A stretch of 64,000 bases of DNA from Pseudaquidulcibacter saccharophilus (GCF_019455445.1 NZ_JAHWUS010000002.1:539291-603290); one strand, 5' to 3'. Positions 9,376 through 18,450 are shown, counted from the stretch's first letter. Translations and numbers: made by a program. Notes: generated from the sequence alone by a model not told the origin.

Positions 9376-10953
9376 ATGTTAAAATTATATTTCAGACTAA
9401 TAACTTTAATAATCGCTTGTCTATTTTCTAGTAACGCAATTGCTGATGAATGGCTCAAAGCTGAAACGAAAAACTTTATAATTATGAGCAATTGGAGCGA
9501 AAAAGAAACAATTGCCTATGCACAAAATTTAGAGAAATTTCGCTTTCTTTTGGTGAACTTTTATCAAGAAAAAGAAATTCGCGAGCTAGAAAACCCTAAA
9601 CTTAATGTATATCTTTTGAAAAAAGATTCTGACCTGGACAAAGTTTGGCCCAATCATCCTAAAAATCTTGGTGGCTTTGCCAACAGCTCAATTGATGGTG
9701 TATTTGCATTTTCGCTCGCATTTGGTGGCGTTTTACAAAATTATAAAGATGCAAAACACCTAGATGAAAATGAAAATCAGGTTGTATTGTTCCACGAATA
9801 TACGCACCTTTTAATGCAAATAACTTCGGGGTTCGCATATCCTAGATGGTATATAGAGGGTTTTGCAGAATATTATTCAACGACACGAATAACAAATGAA
9901 AATGCGCTTGTTGGCTATGGCTCCAATGAACGAATTTATACTTTATTGAACTTCTCAAAAATTAAATATGAAGACATATTGCGTGACAAAAACAGTAGCA
10001 AAAAAGACGATAGCGAATATGAGAGCATGTTTTATGCACAATCATGGATACTAACACATTACCTTATGTCGGATCCTGTACTTAGGTCTAAAATGCCTGA
10101 ATACTTTGTAAAAATCAAAGAAGGACATGATGAGGTTGAAGCTTTTGAAGATGTGTTCTCTATAAAAGTTAAAGATTTAGACAAAATATTGAGTAAGTAT
10201 TTGTATAATTTCAAAGCTACAATCTATAAATTTAGGGAAGTTCAAAAAGATATAAAGGTAGATGTATTCAAATACCCTAAATCTCTAAACAATCTAATTT
10301 TGCTTGATGCCGCATTGAGAGTTCATCCATCATACAATGAGTCAAGAGAATTAATAACCAAAATCGAAAATGAAGCAAATAATATAAAAGATTCCAGCTT
10401 TGCTAATGAATATTTAGCGCGGTCAGAAGCAATTGCTGGTGATGCTGGCAAGGCAATTGAATTTTACAAATCGGTATTGGTTACATCCCCCGATAACCCA
10501 GAATATTATTCACGAATTGGCGAAGCATATTTGAAAAAAGATTATGATGATAACAATGAACATATAGAAAATTTAAAGGAAGCAAGAAAAAATCTATATA
10601 AGGCCTATCAATTAGACCCAAATAACGCTCGAACCTTATATTATTTATCACAGACCGCACCAACAGGAATCTCAAACCCAGAAGAAGCATATGTTAATGC
10701 CGCCGTGGAGGCATATCTAATATCCCCTTCGGTAACAGATTACGCTTTTAATGCAGTGTTTATGTTGATTAGCACCAAAAAGTTCGATGATGCCAAAGAC
10801 TTATTAAAAGCATTCTCAAATGACCCTCACGATAAATTACGTGGGAAAGTAAGCACGGCGGCTATAAAATTCATTGATGAAGGTGGAAAACCTTCATCAA
10901 TAATTTCAAAAATTTTGAAGTATAAAAGAGAAGCTGAACTTGAAGAATTATAA
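9376..10953 (+). CDS. Exported gluzincin-type zinc peptidase with TPR repeats
   Basis: 525 residues with a Sec signal peptide (about 1-23, cleavage near SNAIADEW). A zinc site HEYTH is at about residue 139 (LFHEYTHLLMQ) and the third ligand Glu is in WYIEGFAEYYS about 20 residues later, the gluzincin arrangement. The C-terminal half (about 340-510) contains helical TPR-like repeats such as SPDNPEYYSRIGEAYLKKDYDD and LDPNNARTLYYLSQ. It is therefore likely a periplasmic or secreted metalloprotease with a protein-binding tail; the substrate is unknown. Monocistronic, ending at a strong terminator. The start is set by the conserved signal peptide and the GGGG seven bases upstream. Confidence 0.75.
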   Translation: MLKLYFRLITLIIACLFSSNAIADEWLKAETKNFIIMSNWSEKETIAYAQNLEKFRFLLVNFYQEKEIRELENPKLNVYLLKKDSDLDKVWPNHPKNLGGFANSSIDGVFAFSLAFGGVLQNYKDAKHLDENENQVVLFHEYTHLLMQITSGFAYPRWYIEGFAEYYSTTRITNENALVGYGSNERIYTLLNFSKIKYEDILRDKNSSKKDDSEYESMFYAQSWILTHYLMSDPVLRSKMPEYFVKIKEGHDEVEAFEDVFSIKVKDLDKILSKYLYNFKATIYKFREVQKDIKVDVFKYPKSLNNLILLDAALRVHPSYNESRELITKIENEANNIKDSSFANEYLARSEAIAGDAGKAIEFYKSVLVTSPDNPEYYSRIGEAYLKKDYDDNNEHIENLKEARKNLYKAYQLDPNNARTLYYLSQTAPTGISNPEEAYVNAAVEAYLISPSVTDYAFNAVFMLISTKKFDDAKDLLKAFSNDPHDKLRGKVSTAAIKFIDEGGKPSSIISKILKYKREAELEEL

Positions 10954-10960
10954 AACTTAA

Positions 10961-10986
10961 GGGCGCCTCAAAGAGGCGCCCTTTTT
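10961..10986 (+). terminator. Rho-independent terminator
   Basis: A perfect 9-bp GC-rich stem, GGGCGCCTC with GAGGCGCCC, a three-base loop and a following T-run, directly after the peptidase stop. The convergent scoB ends just downstream at 11010. Confidence 0.92.
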
Positions 10987-11009
10987 ATTTCCTGCCCTCG
11001 TTCCATGAA

Positions 11010-11675
11010 CTATGCTGCAACTTTTTCTTCTTTTAATGCCACAATGTAATCGGCATCCGTATGTGCACGAATATCCTCAAGCGTAACGCCTTTTGCAAGC
11101 TCAATAAGGCGCATTGGGCCATTGCCATGTTTGTCAATTTCAAAAACACCGTGTGAAGTGATAACCATATCAATAACGCGCATCCCAGTTAGCGGCAGCG
11201 AGCATTTTTTAACAAGCTTTGGTTCACCATCTTTGTTAATATGCTCCATAACAACGACGCATCTTTTTACGCCTGCAACCAAATCCATCGCGCCGCCCAT
11301 GCCTTTTGCCATTTTGCCAGGCACCATCCAATTCGCTAGATCGCCATGTTGTGAAACTTCCATGCCGCCCAAGATTGTCAAATCAAGGTGTCCGCCACGA
11401 ACAATATTAAAGCTTTCGGCAGATGAAAAATATGACGAATATGGTAATTCAGAAATGGTTTGCTTACCGGCATTGGTTAAATCTGGGTCTATCTCGTCCT
11501 CATATGGAAATGGGCCCATTCCAAGCATTCCATTTTCTGAATGCAATATTACTTTCATGCCTTCGGGAATATAATTTGCAACATGAGTCGGCAAACCAAT
11601 CCCAAGGTTTGCATAAAAGCCTTCACGTAATTCTTTTGCTGCGCGCGCCGCGATTTGTTCTCTAGTCCAAGCCAT
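11010..11675 (-). CDS. scoB: 3-oxoacid CoA-transferase subunit B
   Basis: 221-residue beta subunit of succinyl-CoA:3-ketoacid CoA-transferase, which activates acetoacetate with CoA from succinyl-CoA. It opens with RAAKELREGFYANLGIGLPT, and the catalytic glutamate lies in SENGMLGMGP (about residue 46). GGHLDLTILGGMEVSQHGDLANW and the GGAMDLV loop are typical of the family. AGAGGAC is six to nine bases before the ATG. It follows scoA with an 11-base gap, so the subunits form one operon; an acetoacetate or butyrate relative cannot be excluded by sequence alone. Confidence 0.93.
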   Translation of the reverse strand: MAWTREQIAARAAKELREGFYANLGIGLPTHVANYIPEGMKVILHSENGMLGMGPFPYEDEIDPDLTNAGKQTISELPYSSYFSSAESFNIVRGGHLDLTILGGMEVSQHGDLANWMVPGKMAKGMGGAMDLVAGVKRCVVVMEHINKDGEPKLVKKCSLPLTGMRVIDMVITSHGVFEIDKHGNGPMRLIELAKGVTLEDIRAHTDADYIVALKEEKVAA

Positions 11676-11686
11676 CTGAAAGTCCT

Positions 11687-12403
11687 CTATGCAATTTCTG
11701 TTATTGCTTCCCTTTTACGGAAAGTTCGTTTTTCGATACGTTTTTCAAAACTGCCCTTAAATATTCTATCAACATATATTCCTGGGGTATGAATATGATC
11801 AGGGTCGATTTCTCCACATGGAACAATCTCTTCAACTTCTGCAATTGTAATTGTCGCGGCGGTTGCCATTTGTGGATTAAAATTCTGGGTCGTTTTGCGG
11901 TAAACCAAGTTGCCTTCTTCATCAGCTTTCCAAGCTTTGATGATAGCGATATCAGCTCGAAGAGCACGCTCTAATATATAGGTTTCACCATTGAAGATTT
12001 TATGCTCTTTGCCTTCAGCAACAACTGTTCCAACACCTGTCTTAGTATAAAAAGCAGGAATACCGGCCCCACCTGCCCTAATCCGCTCTGCTAATGTGCC
12101 CTGTGGTGTAAATTCAACTTCAATTTCACCAGCAAGATATTGGCGACCAAATTCTTTATTTTCACCCATATAAGAAGTTGTTACATGTTTTACTTGCTTT
12201 GCATCAACAAGAATTCCTAGACCAAAACCGTCAACGCCACATGTATTGGCAATAATGTTTAAATTTTGCACACCTAGTTTATTTAATGCAGCAATAGAAT
12301 TTTCAGGAATTCCACAAAGTCCGAAACCACCAGACATTATAGTAATGCCATCTTTGGTTAACCCTTCTAGTGCAGAAAGCGCATCTTTATATACTTTATT
12401 CAT
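11687..12403 (-). CDS. scoA: 3-oxoacid CoA-transferase subunit A
   Basis: 238-residue alpha subunit of the same CoA-transferase. The CoA-binding glycine loop GGFGLCGIPENSI is near residue 24 and MATAATITIAEVEEIVPCGEIDPD near the C-terminus. The frame is open to 12460, but the family begins at MNKVYKDA and AGAGGAC sits just upstream of that ATG at 12403, so this start is chosen. First gene of the scoAB operon, transcribed leftward out of the long 12.4-13.1 kb intergenic region. Confidence 0.93.
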   Translation of the reverse strand: MNKVYKDALSALEGLTKDGITIMSGGFGLCGIPENSIAALNKLGVQNLNIIANTCGVDGFGLGILVDAKQVKHVTTSYMGENKEFGRQYLAGEIEVEFTPQGTLAERIRAGGAGIPAFYTKTGVGTVVAEGKEHKIFNGETYILERALRADIAIIKAWKADEEGNLVYRKTTQNFNPQMATAATITIAEVEEIVPCGEIDPDHIHTPGIYVDRIFKGSFEKRIEKRTFRKREAITEIA

Positions 12404-12615
12404 TTTGTCCTCTAGGCCTTCCATGAATTGTGTATAATTTGCCAATAGCTTCTTGGACAAAAGAAATCATGCTCTGCAATTTGCATTTGCAGATAGTATT
12501 TTTCAAACAATTACACGGAACAGTTTTATGATTTTTGTTGCATAAAGCTTATCATAAGAATTACGGATAAATATAATTCCTTAGTCTAATAACAGCTTGA
12601 TTTTATACACTTTAT

Positions 12616-12672
12616 CGCATTACACCCATGCAAAAATGAGTGACAACGAATTACGCATTGCACCCATGCAAA
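12616..12672. repeat. Pair of 19-bp direct repeats upstream of scoAB
   Basis: Two copies of CGCATTRCACCCATGCAAA at 12616-12634 and 12654-12672 differ at one base and start 38 bases apart. Each contains an imperfect dyad around ATTGCA/TGCAAAT. They lie 213-270 bases upstream of the scoA start, between it and the 3' end of the candidate RNA at 12700. The spacing and dyad nature suggest a regulator binding site; the regulator is unknown. Confidence 0.5.
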
Positions 12673-12699
12673 TGCGCCTGCAACTAAAGTAAAAAAGGC

Positions 12700-12787
12700 A
12701 AAAAAAAAGACCCTGACAAGTCAGGGTCACGGAAAACTCCGATTAGCTAAGAATCACGAGGGACGGGGTTGGATTCCTAACCTCATC
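12700..12787 (-). ncRNA. Candidate small RNA with C-rich loop and terminator
   Basis: On the minus strand three stems follow one another. Stem 1 pairs GUUAGGAAUC with GAUUCUUAGC (12781-12772 with 12755-12746, two G-U pairs) and exposes a 16-base loop containing CCCCGUCCCUC. Stem 2 is CGGA-GUUU-UCCG (12741-12730). Stem 3 is a perfect 9-bp terminator hairpin (12728-12709) followed by nine T residues ending at 12700. No open reading frame accompanies it. A C-rich loop that can pair with ribosome binding sites is common in alphaproteobacterial small RNAs. The 5' end is not resolved. Confidence 0.6.
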
Positions 12788-12920
12788 AGCTATTAACAAG
12801 TGCAACTTAAACCAAAGATGAACAAAAATATATATTACTGCAGAATTTGAATATTGGTTCTATATTTAAAATTACTTTCACTATTATCTGCAATCTATTT
12901 GACATATACAATTATCCAAT

Positions 12921-12942
12921 ATGATGCTTTTTTATGCATCAT
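12921..12942. promoter_or_regulatory. Inverted repeat upstream of the PII gene
   Basis: ATGATGC (12921-12927) and GCATCAT (12936-12942) form a perfect 7-base inverted repeat with an 8-base T-rich spacer, about 170 bases before the PII start. It may be an operator or a weak hairpin. Apart from this, the small RNA and the direct repeats, I see nothing else definite in 12404-13108. Confidence 0.35.
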
Positions 12943-13108
12943 GTGCATTATTTTTAATCATCTGTAATAAGCTAGCAACATTTTCCTTTTAACGAATAGT
13001 AAAAAGAATGCGTTGCTACTACCAACTAACAAAGATTGATATGGCGTTTTTTTGACTTATGTGCCACTAAGAACGACCTAAATATTTGACTCGTTTAAGG
13101 GGAAATGA

Positions 13109-13447
<339 letters not shown>

Positions 13448-13508
13448 ATGCAATATAGGGAGTTGTTGTTTATCTCACACGATGAATAACTTATAGTTGG
13501 AGAATGTG

Positions 13509-14918
13509 ATGTCTAAATTTGATAAAGTAATGCAATTAATTAAGGACGAAGAAGTCCAATACGTTGATTTCCGCTTCACGGATACACGTGGTAAAGTTCA
13601 CCATATCACCTATGATGTAGATATGGTTGATGTTGACGCCCTTGAAGAAGGCGTAATGTTTGACGGTTCATCTATCGCTGGATGGAAAGCAATCAACGAG
13701 TCAGACATGGTTATGATGCCAGACCCAGATTCAGTAACAATTGATCCATTCTTCCAACAAACTACTTTGGCTATCGTTTGCGACGTTCTTGAACCAGGCA
13801 CTTTGAAGCCTTACAACCGTTGCTCTCGTGGTATGGCGAAAAAAGCAGAAGCATATACAAAATCTCTTGGTATCGGTGATGCTATTTATTTTGGCCCAGA
13901 ACCTGAATTCTTCTTGTTTGACGATGTAAAATGGTCAACCGACGCACACAACACTGGTTATTCATTTGATTCAACTGAATTACCTGCAAACACCAATAAA
14001 GAATATGAAGGTGGCAACATGGGTCACCGTCCTGGCCCTAAAGGTGGTTACTTCCCACTTCCTCCGATTGATTCTTGCCAAGACCTACGCGGTGAAATGC
14101 TTTCAGTAATGAAAGAACTTGGTCTTCACCCTGAAAAACATCACCATGAGGTTTCTCCAGCACAACACGAACTTGGTTTAAAATTCCAAACTCTTGTTAA
14201 AATGGCTGACAACACCAACCTTTATAAATACGTAATCCAAAACGTTGCGGCTGCTTATGGTAAAACCGCAACCTTTATGCCTAAACCTTTCTTCAAAGAA
14301 AACGGTAACGGCATGCACGTTCACCAATCAATCTGGAAAGATGGCAAGCCTGTATTCGCTGGCGATAAATATGCCGATCTTTCTCAAGAATGCTTGTGGT
14401 ATATCGGTGGTATCATCAAACACGCAAAAGCAATCAACGCATTTGCTAACTCTTCTACCAACTCTTATAAGCGCTTGGTTCCTGGCTATGAAGCACCTGT
14501 GTTGCTTGCTTATTCTGCACGTAACCGTTCAGCTTCTATCCGTATTCCACACACCGCATCTCCAAAAGCAAAACGTCTTGAAGCACGCTTCCCAGACGCA
14601 ATTGGTAACATGTACCTAACCTTCACTGCATTGTTGATGGCTGGTCTTGACGGTATCGTAAACAAAATCGATCCAGGCGCATCTTTCGATAAAGACTTGT
14701 ACTCTCTTCCTCCAGAAGAACTTGCAGGTGTTCCAACTGTTGCGGCATCTCTTGCAGAAGCTCTTGCAGCACTAGATGCAGACCGTGACTTCTTGAAAGC
14801 TGGCGGTGTTATGGATGATGATTTCATCGATGCATACATCGAGCTTAAGAAAGAAGAAAGTGACAGACTTAATCTGCATCCGCACCCTGTTGAATTCGAT
14901 ATGTATTACAAAATGTAA
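13509..14918 (+). CDS. glnA: Glutamine synthetase type I
   Basis: 469-residue dodecameric enzyme making glutamine from glutamate, ammonia and ATP. Visible are [15 protein letters not shown], the latch FDGSSIAGW, metal and substrate motifs [26 protein letters not shown] and [10 protein letters not shown], and the adenylylation site Tyr in [10 protein letters not shown] (about residue 397). The ATG at 13509 is chosen because GGAGA lies six bases upstream; an in-frame TTG at 13497 would fall on top of that site. It probably shares a transcript with glnB and ends at a strong terminator. Confidence 0.97.
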   Translation: MSKFDKVMQLIKDEEVQYVDFRFTDTRGKVHHITYDVDMVDVDALEEGVMFDGSSIAGWKAINESDMVMMPDPDSVTIDPFFQQTTLAIVCDVLEPGTLKPYNRCSRGMAKKAEAYTKSLGIGDAIYFGPEPEFFLFDDVKWSTDAHNTGYSFDSTELPANTNKEYEGGNMGHRPGPKGGYFPLPPIDSCQDLRGEMLSVMKELGLHPEKHHHEVSPAQHELGLKFQTLVKMADNTNLYKYVIQNVAAAYGKTATFMPKPFFKENGNGMHVHQSIWKDGKPVFAGDKYADLSQECLWYIGGIIKHAKAINAFANSSTNSYKRLVPGYEAPVLLAYSARNRSASIRIPHTASPKAKRLEARFPDAIGNMYLTFTALLMAGLDGIVNKIDPGASFDKDLYSLPPEELAGVPTVAASLAEALAALDADRDFLKAGGVMDDDFIDAYIELKKEESDRLNLHPHPVEFDMYYKM

Positions 14919-14942
14919 TCATTGTACTAAACTTTATATCAA

Positions 14943-14970
14943 AGCCCCAACATTTTGTTGGGGCTTTTTT
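14943..14970 (+). terminator. Rho-independent terminator of glnA
   Basis: AGCCCCAACA and TGTTGGGGCT form a 10-bp stem with a three-base loop, followed by six T residues, 25 bases after the glnA stop codon. Confidence 0.92.
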
Positions 14971-15019
14971 ATTGCCTTGTTAGATTTTAAATAAATAATA
15001 TTTAATATGTTATTTTGGG

Positions 15020-15048
15020 TTGTGTTTTAAGGCCGTGTTAGGTATAAG
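15020..15048 (+). promoter_or_regulatory. Sigma-70-type promoter of candidate small RNA
   Basis: TTGTGT (15020-15025) and TATAAG (15043-15048) are separated by exactly 17 bases. A start near 15055 would produce a transcript of about 105 bases that ends at the hairpin 15109-15159. Confidence 0.5.
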
Positions 15049-15054
15049 TTGAAC

Positions 15055-15160
15055 GCCTATCTATGTTTACATATGGGCAAACTATTAGAAACTCGGCACA
15101 ATTACGCCGGCAGGTGATGCGCAACTTACCTCGTTCTAACTGCATCACCTGCCCTTTTTA
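15055..15160 (+). ncRNA. Candidate small RNA between glnA and terC
   Basis: A promoter-like pair just upstream and a strong intrinsic terminator at the end bracket about 105 non-coding bases. The terminator has a perfect 12-bp stem, GGCAGGTGATGC (15109-15120) with GCATCACCTGCC (15142-15153), a 21-base loop containing ACCTCGTTCT, and a T-run at 15155-15159. A smaller stem, CGGC with GCCG (15094-15097, 15106-15109), abuts it. No reading frame of note is present. The element could instead be the attenuator leader of terC, whose start is 176 bases further on. Confidence 0.6.
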
Positions 15161-15243
15161 AATAGTTTTGTGGCTTCATAACATAATCGTTTTTTTATTT
15201 TTTGATAATTGACCCATTAATATCTATAAATATATTGGAAACA

Positions 15244-15335
15244 AGTTGCAGTGCCGGGCCCCTCTGATGGTGATGCTGGATAGCCATGATGTCGGAGCTG
15301 CTTTGGCAACTATTTTCCAGCTATGGACACGCAAC
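15244..15335 (+). promoter_or_regulatory. GC-rich structured leader immediately upstream of terC
   Basis: An abrupt GC-rich block in an AT-rich gap. CUCUGAU (from 15263) can pair with GUCGGAG (to 15297) over seven positions, enclosing AUGG/CCAU, and the outer GTTGC (15246-15250) can pair with GCAAC (15306-15310). TerC-family genes are often controlled by metal-responsive leaders such as yybP-ykoY, but I do not find that motif's conserved loops here. The 15161-15243 stretch is plain AT-rich sequence. Confidence 0.35.
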
Positions 15336-16298
15336 ATGGATTTCATGAACGCTTTGGTAATGGGTGCCCCACTTTATTCGTGGGCATTATTTCTTTTAAT
15401 AGTATTTGTTCTTTTGGCATTTGATCTTGGTATATTGAGTAGAGACAAAAAAGCAATTGGAATAAAAAAGTCACTTCTTTTATCGTCATTTTATATTGCA
15501 ATTGGCTTGTCATTTTCTCTATTTGTAAATTGGCAAATGGGAAGCACAAAGGCATTTGAATATGTAACTGGTTTTATAATTGAAAAGACATTGGCAATTG
15601 ATAACGTCTTTGTGATTGCCATGATATTTTCATATTTCGCAATACCTAATCACTTACAACATCGCGTATTATTATTAGGAGTCTTGGGTGTATTAATCCT
15701 ACGTGGGATAATGATATTTGCAGGTGCTGCAATAGTTGAGAAATATGAGTGGGTTTTGTATATTTTCGCGATTTTCTTGATTTTCACTGGCATAAAAATG
15801 CTCTTGGACAAAGGCGGTCATAGCGATTTATCTGAAAATAAACTTTTACAATGGGTAACAAAAAAACTACCTATCACAGATAAATTACACGGTGAGAAAT
15901 TCATTGTAACACAAGATGTCGGCGGCAAGATTAAAACCTTTATCACCCCCCTATTTCTAGCGTTATTAATGGTTGAATTTGCCGATCTGATTTTTGCTAT
16001 TGATTCAATTCCTGCAATTTTCGCCATTACAACCGATCCATTCATTGTATTTACATCGAACATCTTTGCAATACTCGGCCTAAGGGCATTATATTTTGCC
16101 TTGGCTGCAATGATTGATCGATTTGAATATCTTAAATATTCATTGGGTGCGCTATTAATATTCATTGGTGGCAAAATATTCGCGGCAGATTTATTAGGCC
16201 TTGAGAAGTTTCCGCCGCAATGGGCACTAGGAATAAGTGCGGTGATTATCACACTCGGAATCTTACCGTCATTCCTAATTAAGGAACAAGGTAAATAA
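15336..16298 (+). CDS. TerC-family integral membrane protein
   Basis: 320 residues with about nine membrane segments. The family motifs are clear: EYVTGFIIEKTLAIDNVFVIAMIF in the first half and MVEFADLIFAIDSIPAIFAITTDPFIVFTSNIFAILGLRALYF in the second, each with the acidic residues thought to bind metal. Related proteins (Alx, YceF, TerC) export manganese or protect against metal and tellurite stress. The frame is open from 15246, but homology begins at MDFMNALVMGAPLYSW, so the ATG at 15336 is used, with GGACAC upstream. The substrate here is inferred. Confidence 0.88.
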   Translation: MDFMNALVMGAPLYSWALFLLIVFVLLAFDLGILSRDKKAIGIKKSLLLSSFYIAIGLSFSLFVNWQMGSTKAFEYVTGFIIEKTLAIDNVFVIAMIFSYFAIPNHLQHRVLLLGVLGVLILRGIMIFAGAAIVEKYEWVLYIFAIFLIFTGIKMLLDKGGHSDLSENKLLQWVTKKLPITDKLHGEKFIVTQDVGGKIKTFITPLFLALLMVEFADLIFAIDSIPAIFAITTDPFIVFTSNIFAILGLRALYFALAAMIDRFEYLKYSLGALLIFIGGKIFAADLLGLEKFPPQWALGISAVIITLGILPSFLIKEQGK

Positions 16299-16379
16299 CT
16301 TATAAACAACATTTTAAGCCGATTTTATCCATTATTTGTTATTATCATCAACAAACATCCAAATAAGTTGGTGGGAATT

Positions 16380-16979
16380 ATGAAAAAGATAAAATCGGCT
16401 TTTGTGCTTTTGGCATTAATGTTTTCTGCGGGATGCGTAACAACAAATGTTGCGCCACCAAAAAACCAGGCAGATGCTTGTGCAATTTTATCTGAAAAAA
16501 ACAAATGGGAAAAACCAACCTTTAATGCAGCATATGATTGGGGTGTTTCACCTGGAACAATATTATCATTCATAAAACATGAAAGCTCTTTTCGGCATGA
16601 TGCAAAGCCAGTTGATAAAAACGGCAACAAACTTTCATCTGCTTATGGGTATTCACAAGCACTTGATGGAACGTGGGCTGACTATGAAAAGGCACGCGGT
16701 AGTGGAAAACGAAAAAAATATGAAGATAGCGCTGATTTCATAGGCTGGTACCTTGATAGAATATCAAATCAAACTGGCGTTCAAAAAAATGACGCCAAGA
16801 ACCTATATTTGGCATTTCATGAAGGCCCAGCAGGCTATAAACGCGGAACATATAAAGGCAAAACTTGGCTTATAAATTATGCCGAACGCGTTGAAAATCA
16901 AGCCGAAATTTATGATAATCAACTTGCACGTTGCCAAAAAGGTAAAATGAAAAAATTTATGCGTTTAGCTGACAATTAA
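16380..16979 (+). CDS. Lipoprotein with lytic-transglycosylase-like (SLT) domain
   Basis: 199 residues. The N-terminus is a lipoprotein signal with lipobox FSAGC (Cys about 18). The mature part resembles a lysozyme-like fold: GVSPGTILSFIKHESSF contains the candidate catalytic Glu, followed by SSAYGYSQALDGTWADYE and, later, LYLAFHEGPAGYKRGTY, which parallel the ES, GLxQ and AYNxG motifs of lytic transglycosylases. It probably trims peptidoglycan from the outer membrane side. The ATG at 16380 is preferred over the TTG and GTG upstream because GGTGGGA precedes it. Confidence 0.72.
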   Translation: MKKIKSAFVLLALMFSAGCVTTNVAPPKNQADACAILSEKNKWEKPTFNAAYDWGVSPGTILSFIKHESSFRHDAKPVDKNGNKLSSAYGYSQALDGTWADYEKARGSGKRKKYEDSADFIGWYLDRISNQTGVQKNDAKNLYLAFHEGPAGYKRGTYKGKTWLINYAERVENQAEIYDNQLARCQKGKMKKFMRLADN

Positions 16980-17035
16980 AAAATCAATGCCTGTTTTGCG
17001 GTAGATTTTCGCCTTTCATGCTATAAATTACCCGC

Positions 17036-18106
17036 ATGAATAAAGAAATTTTAAAAACCGATTTTCAAAGCCTGTATAATGCATTATTGAGCCGTGATGA
17101 TGCGTATGAAGGTTTGGCATTTGTTTGCGTAAAAACCACCGGTATATTTTGCCGACTTTCATGTGCGGCACGCAAACCCCTTGAAAGCAATATTGAATTT
17201 GTAGCCTCAATAATTGAGGCAAAAAATAAAGGATATCGCGCCTGTCTACGCTGCAAACCAGAAGAGAGCAAAAAGCCACTTTCGCTGCTTACAGCAAGAA
17301 TGATTGAAGAACTCAACAAAAATCCGCAAAAACGCTGGGATAGTGATGCAATCAGGGTCTTGGGAATTGATGAAAGCACCTTGCGCCGTTCATTCCAACG
17401 TGATTTTGGCACAACCTTTCTAAAGTTTGCACGTGAACACCGCCTTGGTGCAATAGTCTCCGACCTTGAGAATGGCGGCAAAATAATAGAAGCACAATTG
17501 GATGCAGGATATGATTCTTCAAGTGGGTTTGTGGAAGCCGTTAAAAAACAAATAGGCACAAGCCCCAAAGGTATAAAATTTCAAAGAATCTTAAGCGCCA
17601 AATGGCTTGAAACACCGATTGGCCCGATGCTTGGGGTTGCAGATGATGAAGGCTTACATCTACTCGAATTTGCCGAGCGTAAAGGACTTCCTAAAGAAAT
17701 TGAAACCACAAAAAAGCGTATTGGCGCAATTGTTTTCCGCAACCACCCCATATTAGAAACAACCGAAATTCAATTAAACGAATATTTCCAAGGTACACGT
17801 CAAATATTCAATATTCCGATTGCGCAATTTGGAACGCCATTTGAAAAATCTGTCTGGGCGCAATTGCAAACAATTCCTTTTGGCACAACACGTTCTTATG
17901 CCGCCCAAGCAAAGGCAATTGAAAACCCCAATGCAGTGCGTGCCGTTGCACGTGCCAATGGCTCAAACAAGGTTGCAATCATTGTCCCATGCCACCGTGT
18001 AATTGGCTCTGATGGCTCTATGACAGGTTATGCAGGAAAAATATGGCGCAAGGAGTGGTTATTGACGCATGAGCGCAAATTTATGCCTTCGCAGGAACAA
18101 TCGTAA
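17036..18106 (+). CDS. ada: Bifunctional DNA alkylation repair protein and regulator Ada
   Basis: 356 residues with three modules in order. Residues about 10-80 are the zinc-binding methyl-phosphotriester domain with FCRLSC and CLRC supplying four cysteines. Residues about 90-180 are an AraC-type helix-turn-helix (DESTLRRSFQRDFGTTFLKFAREHRL). Residues about 190-350 are O6-methylguanine-DNA methyltransferase with the acceptor cysteine in IIVPCHRVIGSDGSMTGYAGKIWRKEWLL. Methylation of the first domain should turn it into an activator of repair genes. No alkB or alkA is adjacent. Its 3' end overlaps the convergent sufA-like gene by 26 bases. Confidence 0.93.
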   Translation: MNKEILKTDFQSLYNALLSRDDAYEGLAFVCVKTTGIFCRLSCAARKPLESNIEFVASIIEAKNKGYRACLRCKPEESKKPLSLLTARMIEELNKNPQKRWDSDAIRVLGIDESTLRRSFQRDFGTTFLKFAREHRLGAIVSDLENGGKIIEAQLDAGYDSSSGFVEAVKKQIGTSPKGIKFQRILSAKWLETPIGPMLGVADDEGLHLLEFAERKGLPKEIETTKKRIGAIVFRNHPILETTEIQLNEYFQGTRQIFNIPIAQFGTPFEKSVWAQLQTIPFGTTRSYAAQAKAIENPNAVRAVARANGSNKVAIIVPCHRVIGSDGSMTGYAGKIWRKEWLLTHERKFMPSQEQS

Positions 18107-18443
18107 CGCTTTCACCACAGCCACAAGCATCGGTTTGGTTTGGATTGCGGAAGGTGAATTTGGAATGGAATTTATTGGTTTCAATATCGATTTCGGTGCC
18201 GATTAAAAATAAAACTGCATTGGCGGCAATAATTATCTTAACGCCTTTATCCTCGATCAATTCATCATATTTTTCAGGGGCTTCGGCATATTCCATTGTA
18301 TATTCCATGCCGGCACAACCACCATTTTTAACCCCAACACGCAAATAAGGTTTATCGCCATTGGCAATAATTTCCTTCACCCTTTCTGCCGCTTTATCAG
18401 AAAGGGTAACAAGTTTTGGTTTTTGGCGTATTTTTGTTTCCAT
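18081..18443 (-). CDS. sufA: A-type iron-sulfur carrier protein (SufA/ErpA family)
   Basis: 120 residues. The three cluster-ligating cysteines of the HesB/IscA/SufA family are present: one in GGCAGMEYTMEY (about residue 43) and two in ACGCGESVTI near the C-terminus. It receives an Fe-S cluster from the SufBCD scaffold and passes it to client enzymes. Last gene of the leftward suf operon, eight bases after the DUF59 gene. SufA, ErpA and IscA are not reliably separated by sequence; the operon position supports SufA. Confidence 0.88.
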   Translation of the reverse strand: METKIRQKPKLVTLSDKAAERVKEIIANGDKPYLRVGVKNGGCAGMEYTMEYAEAPEKYDELIEDKGVKIIIAANAVLFLIGTEIDIETNKFHSKFTFRNPNQTDACGCGESVTIVPAKA

Positions 18444-18450
18444 AATCTCA

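Noticed and set aside
13042..13056. Sigma-54-like TGGCGTTTTTTTGAC before the PII gene
   Set aside because: The GG is present but the -12 element reads AC instead of GC, and TTGC is missing, so the match is too weak to call.
13497..13508. TTG start giving four extra residues on glnA
   Set aside because: The Shine-Dalgarno GGAGA lies inside this segment and points to the ATG at 13509.
15161..15335. yybP-ykoY manganese riboswitch before terC
   Set aside because: I looked for its conserved G-rich and CAUG-type loops and did not find them; only a general structured leader is reported.
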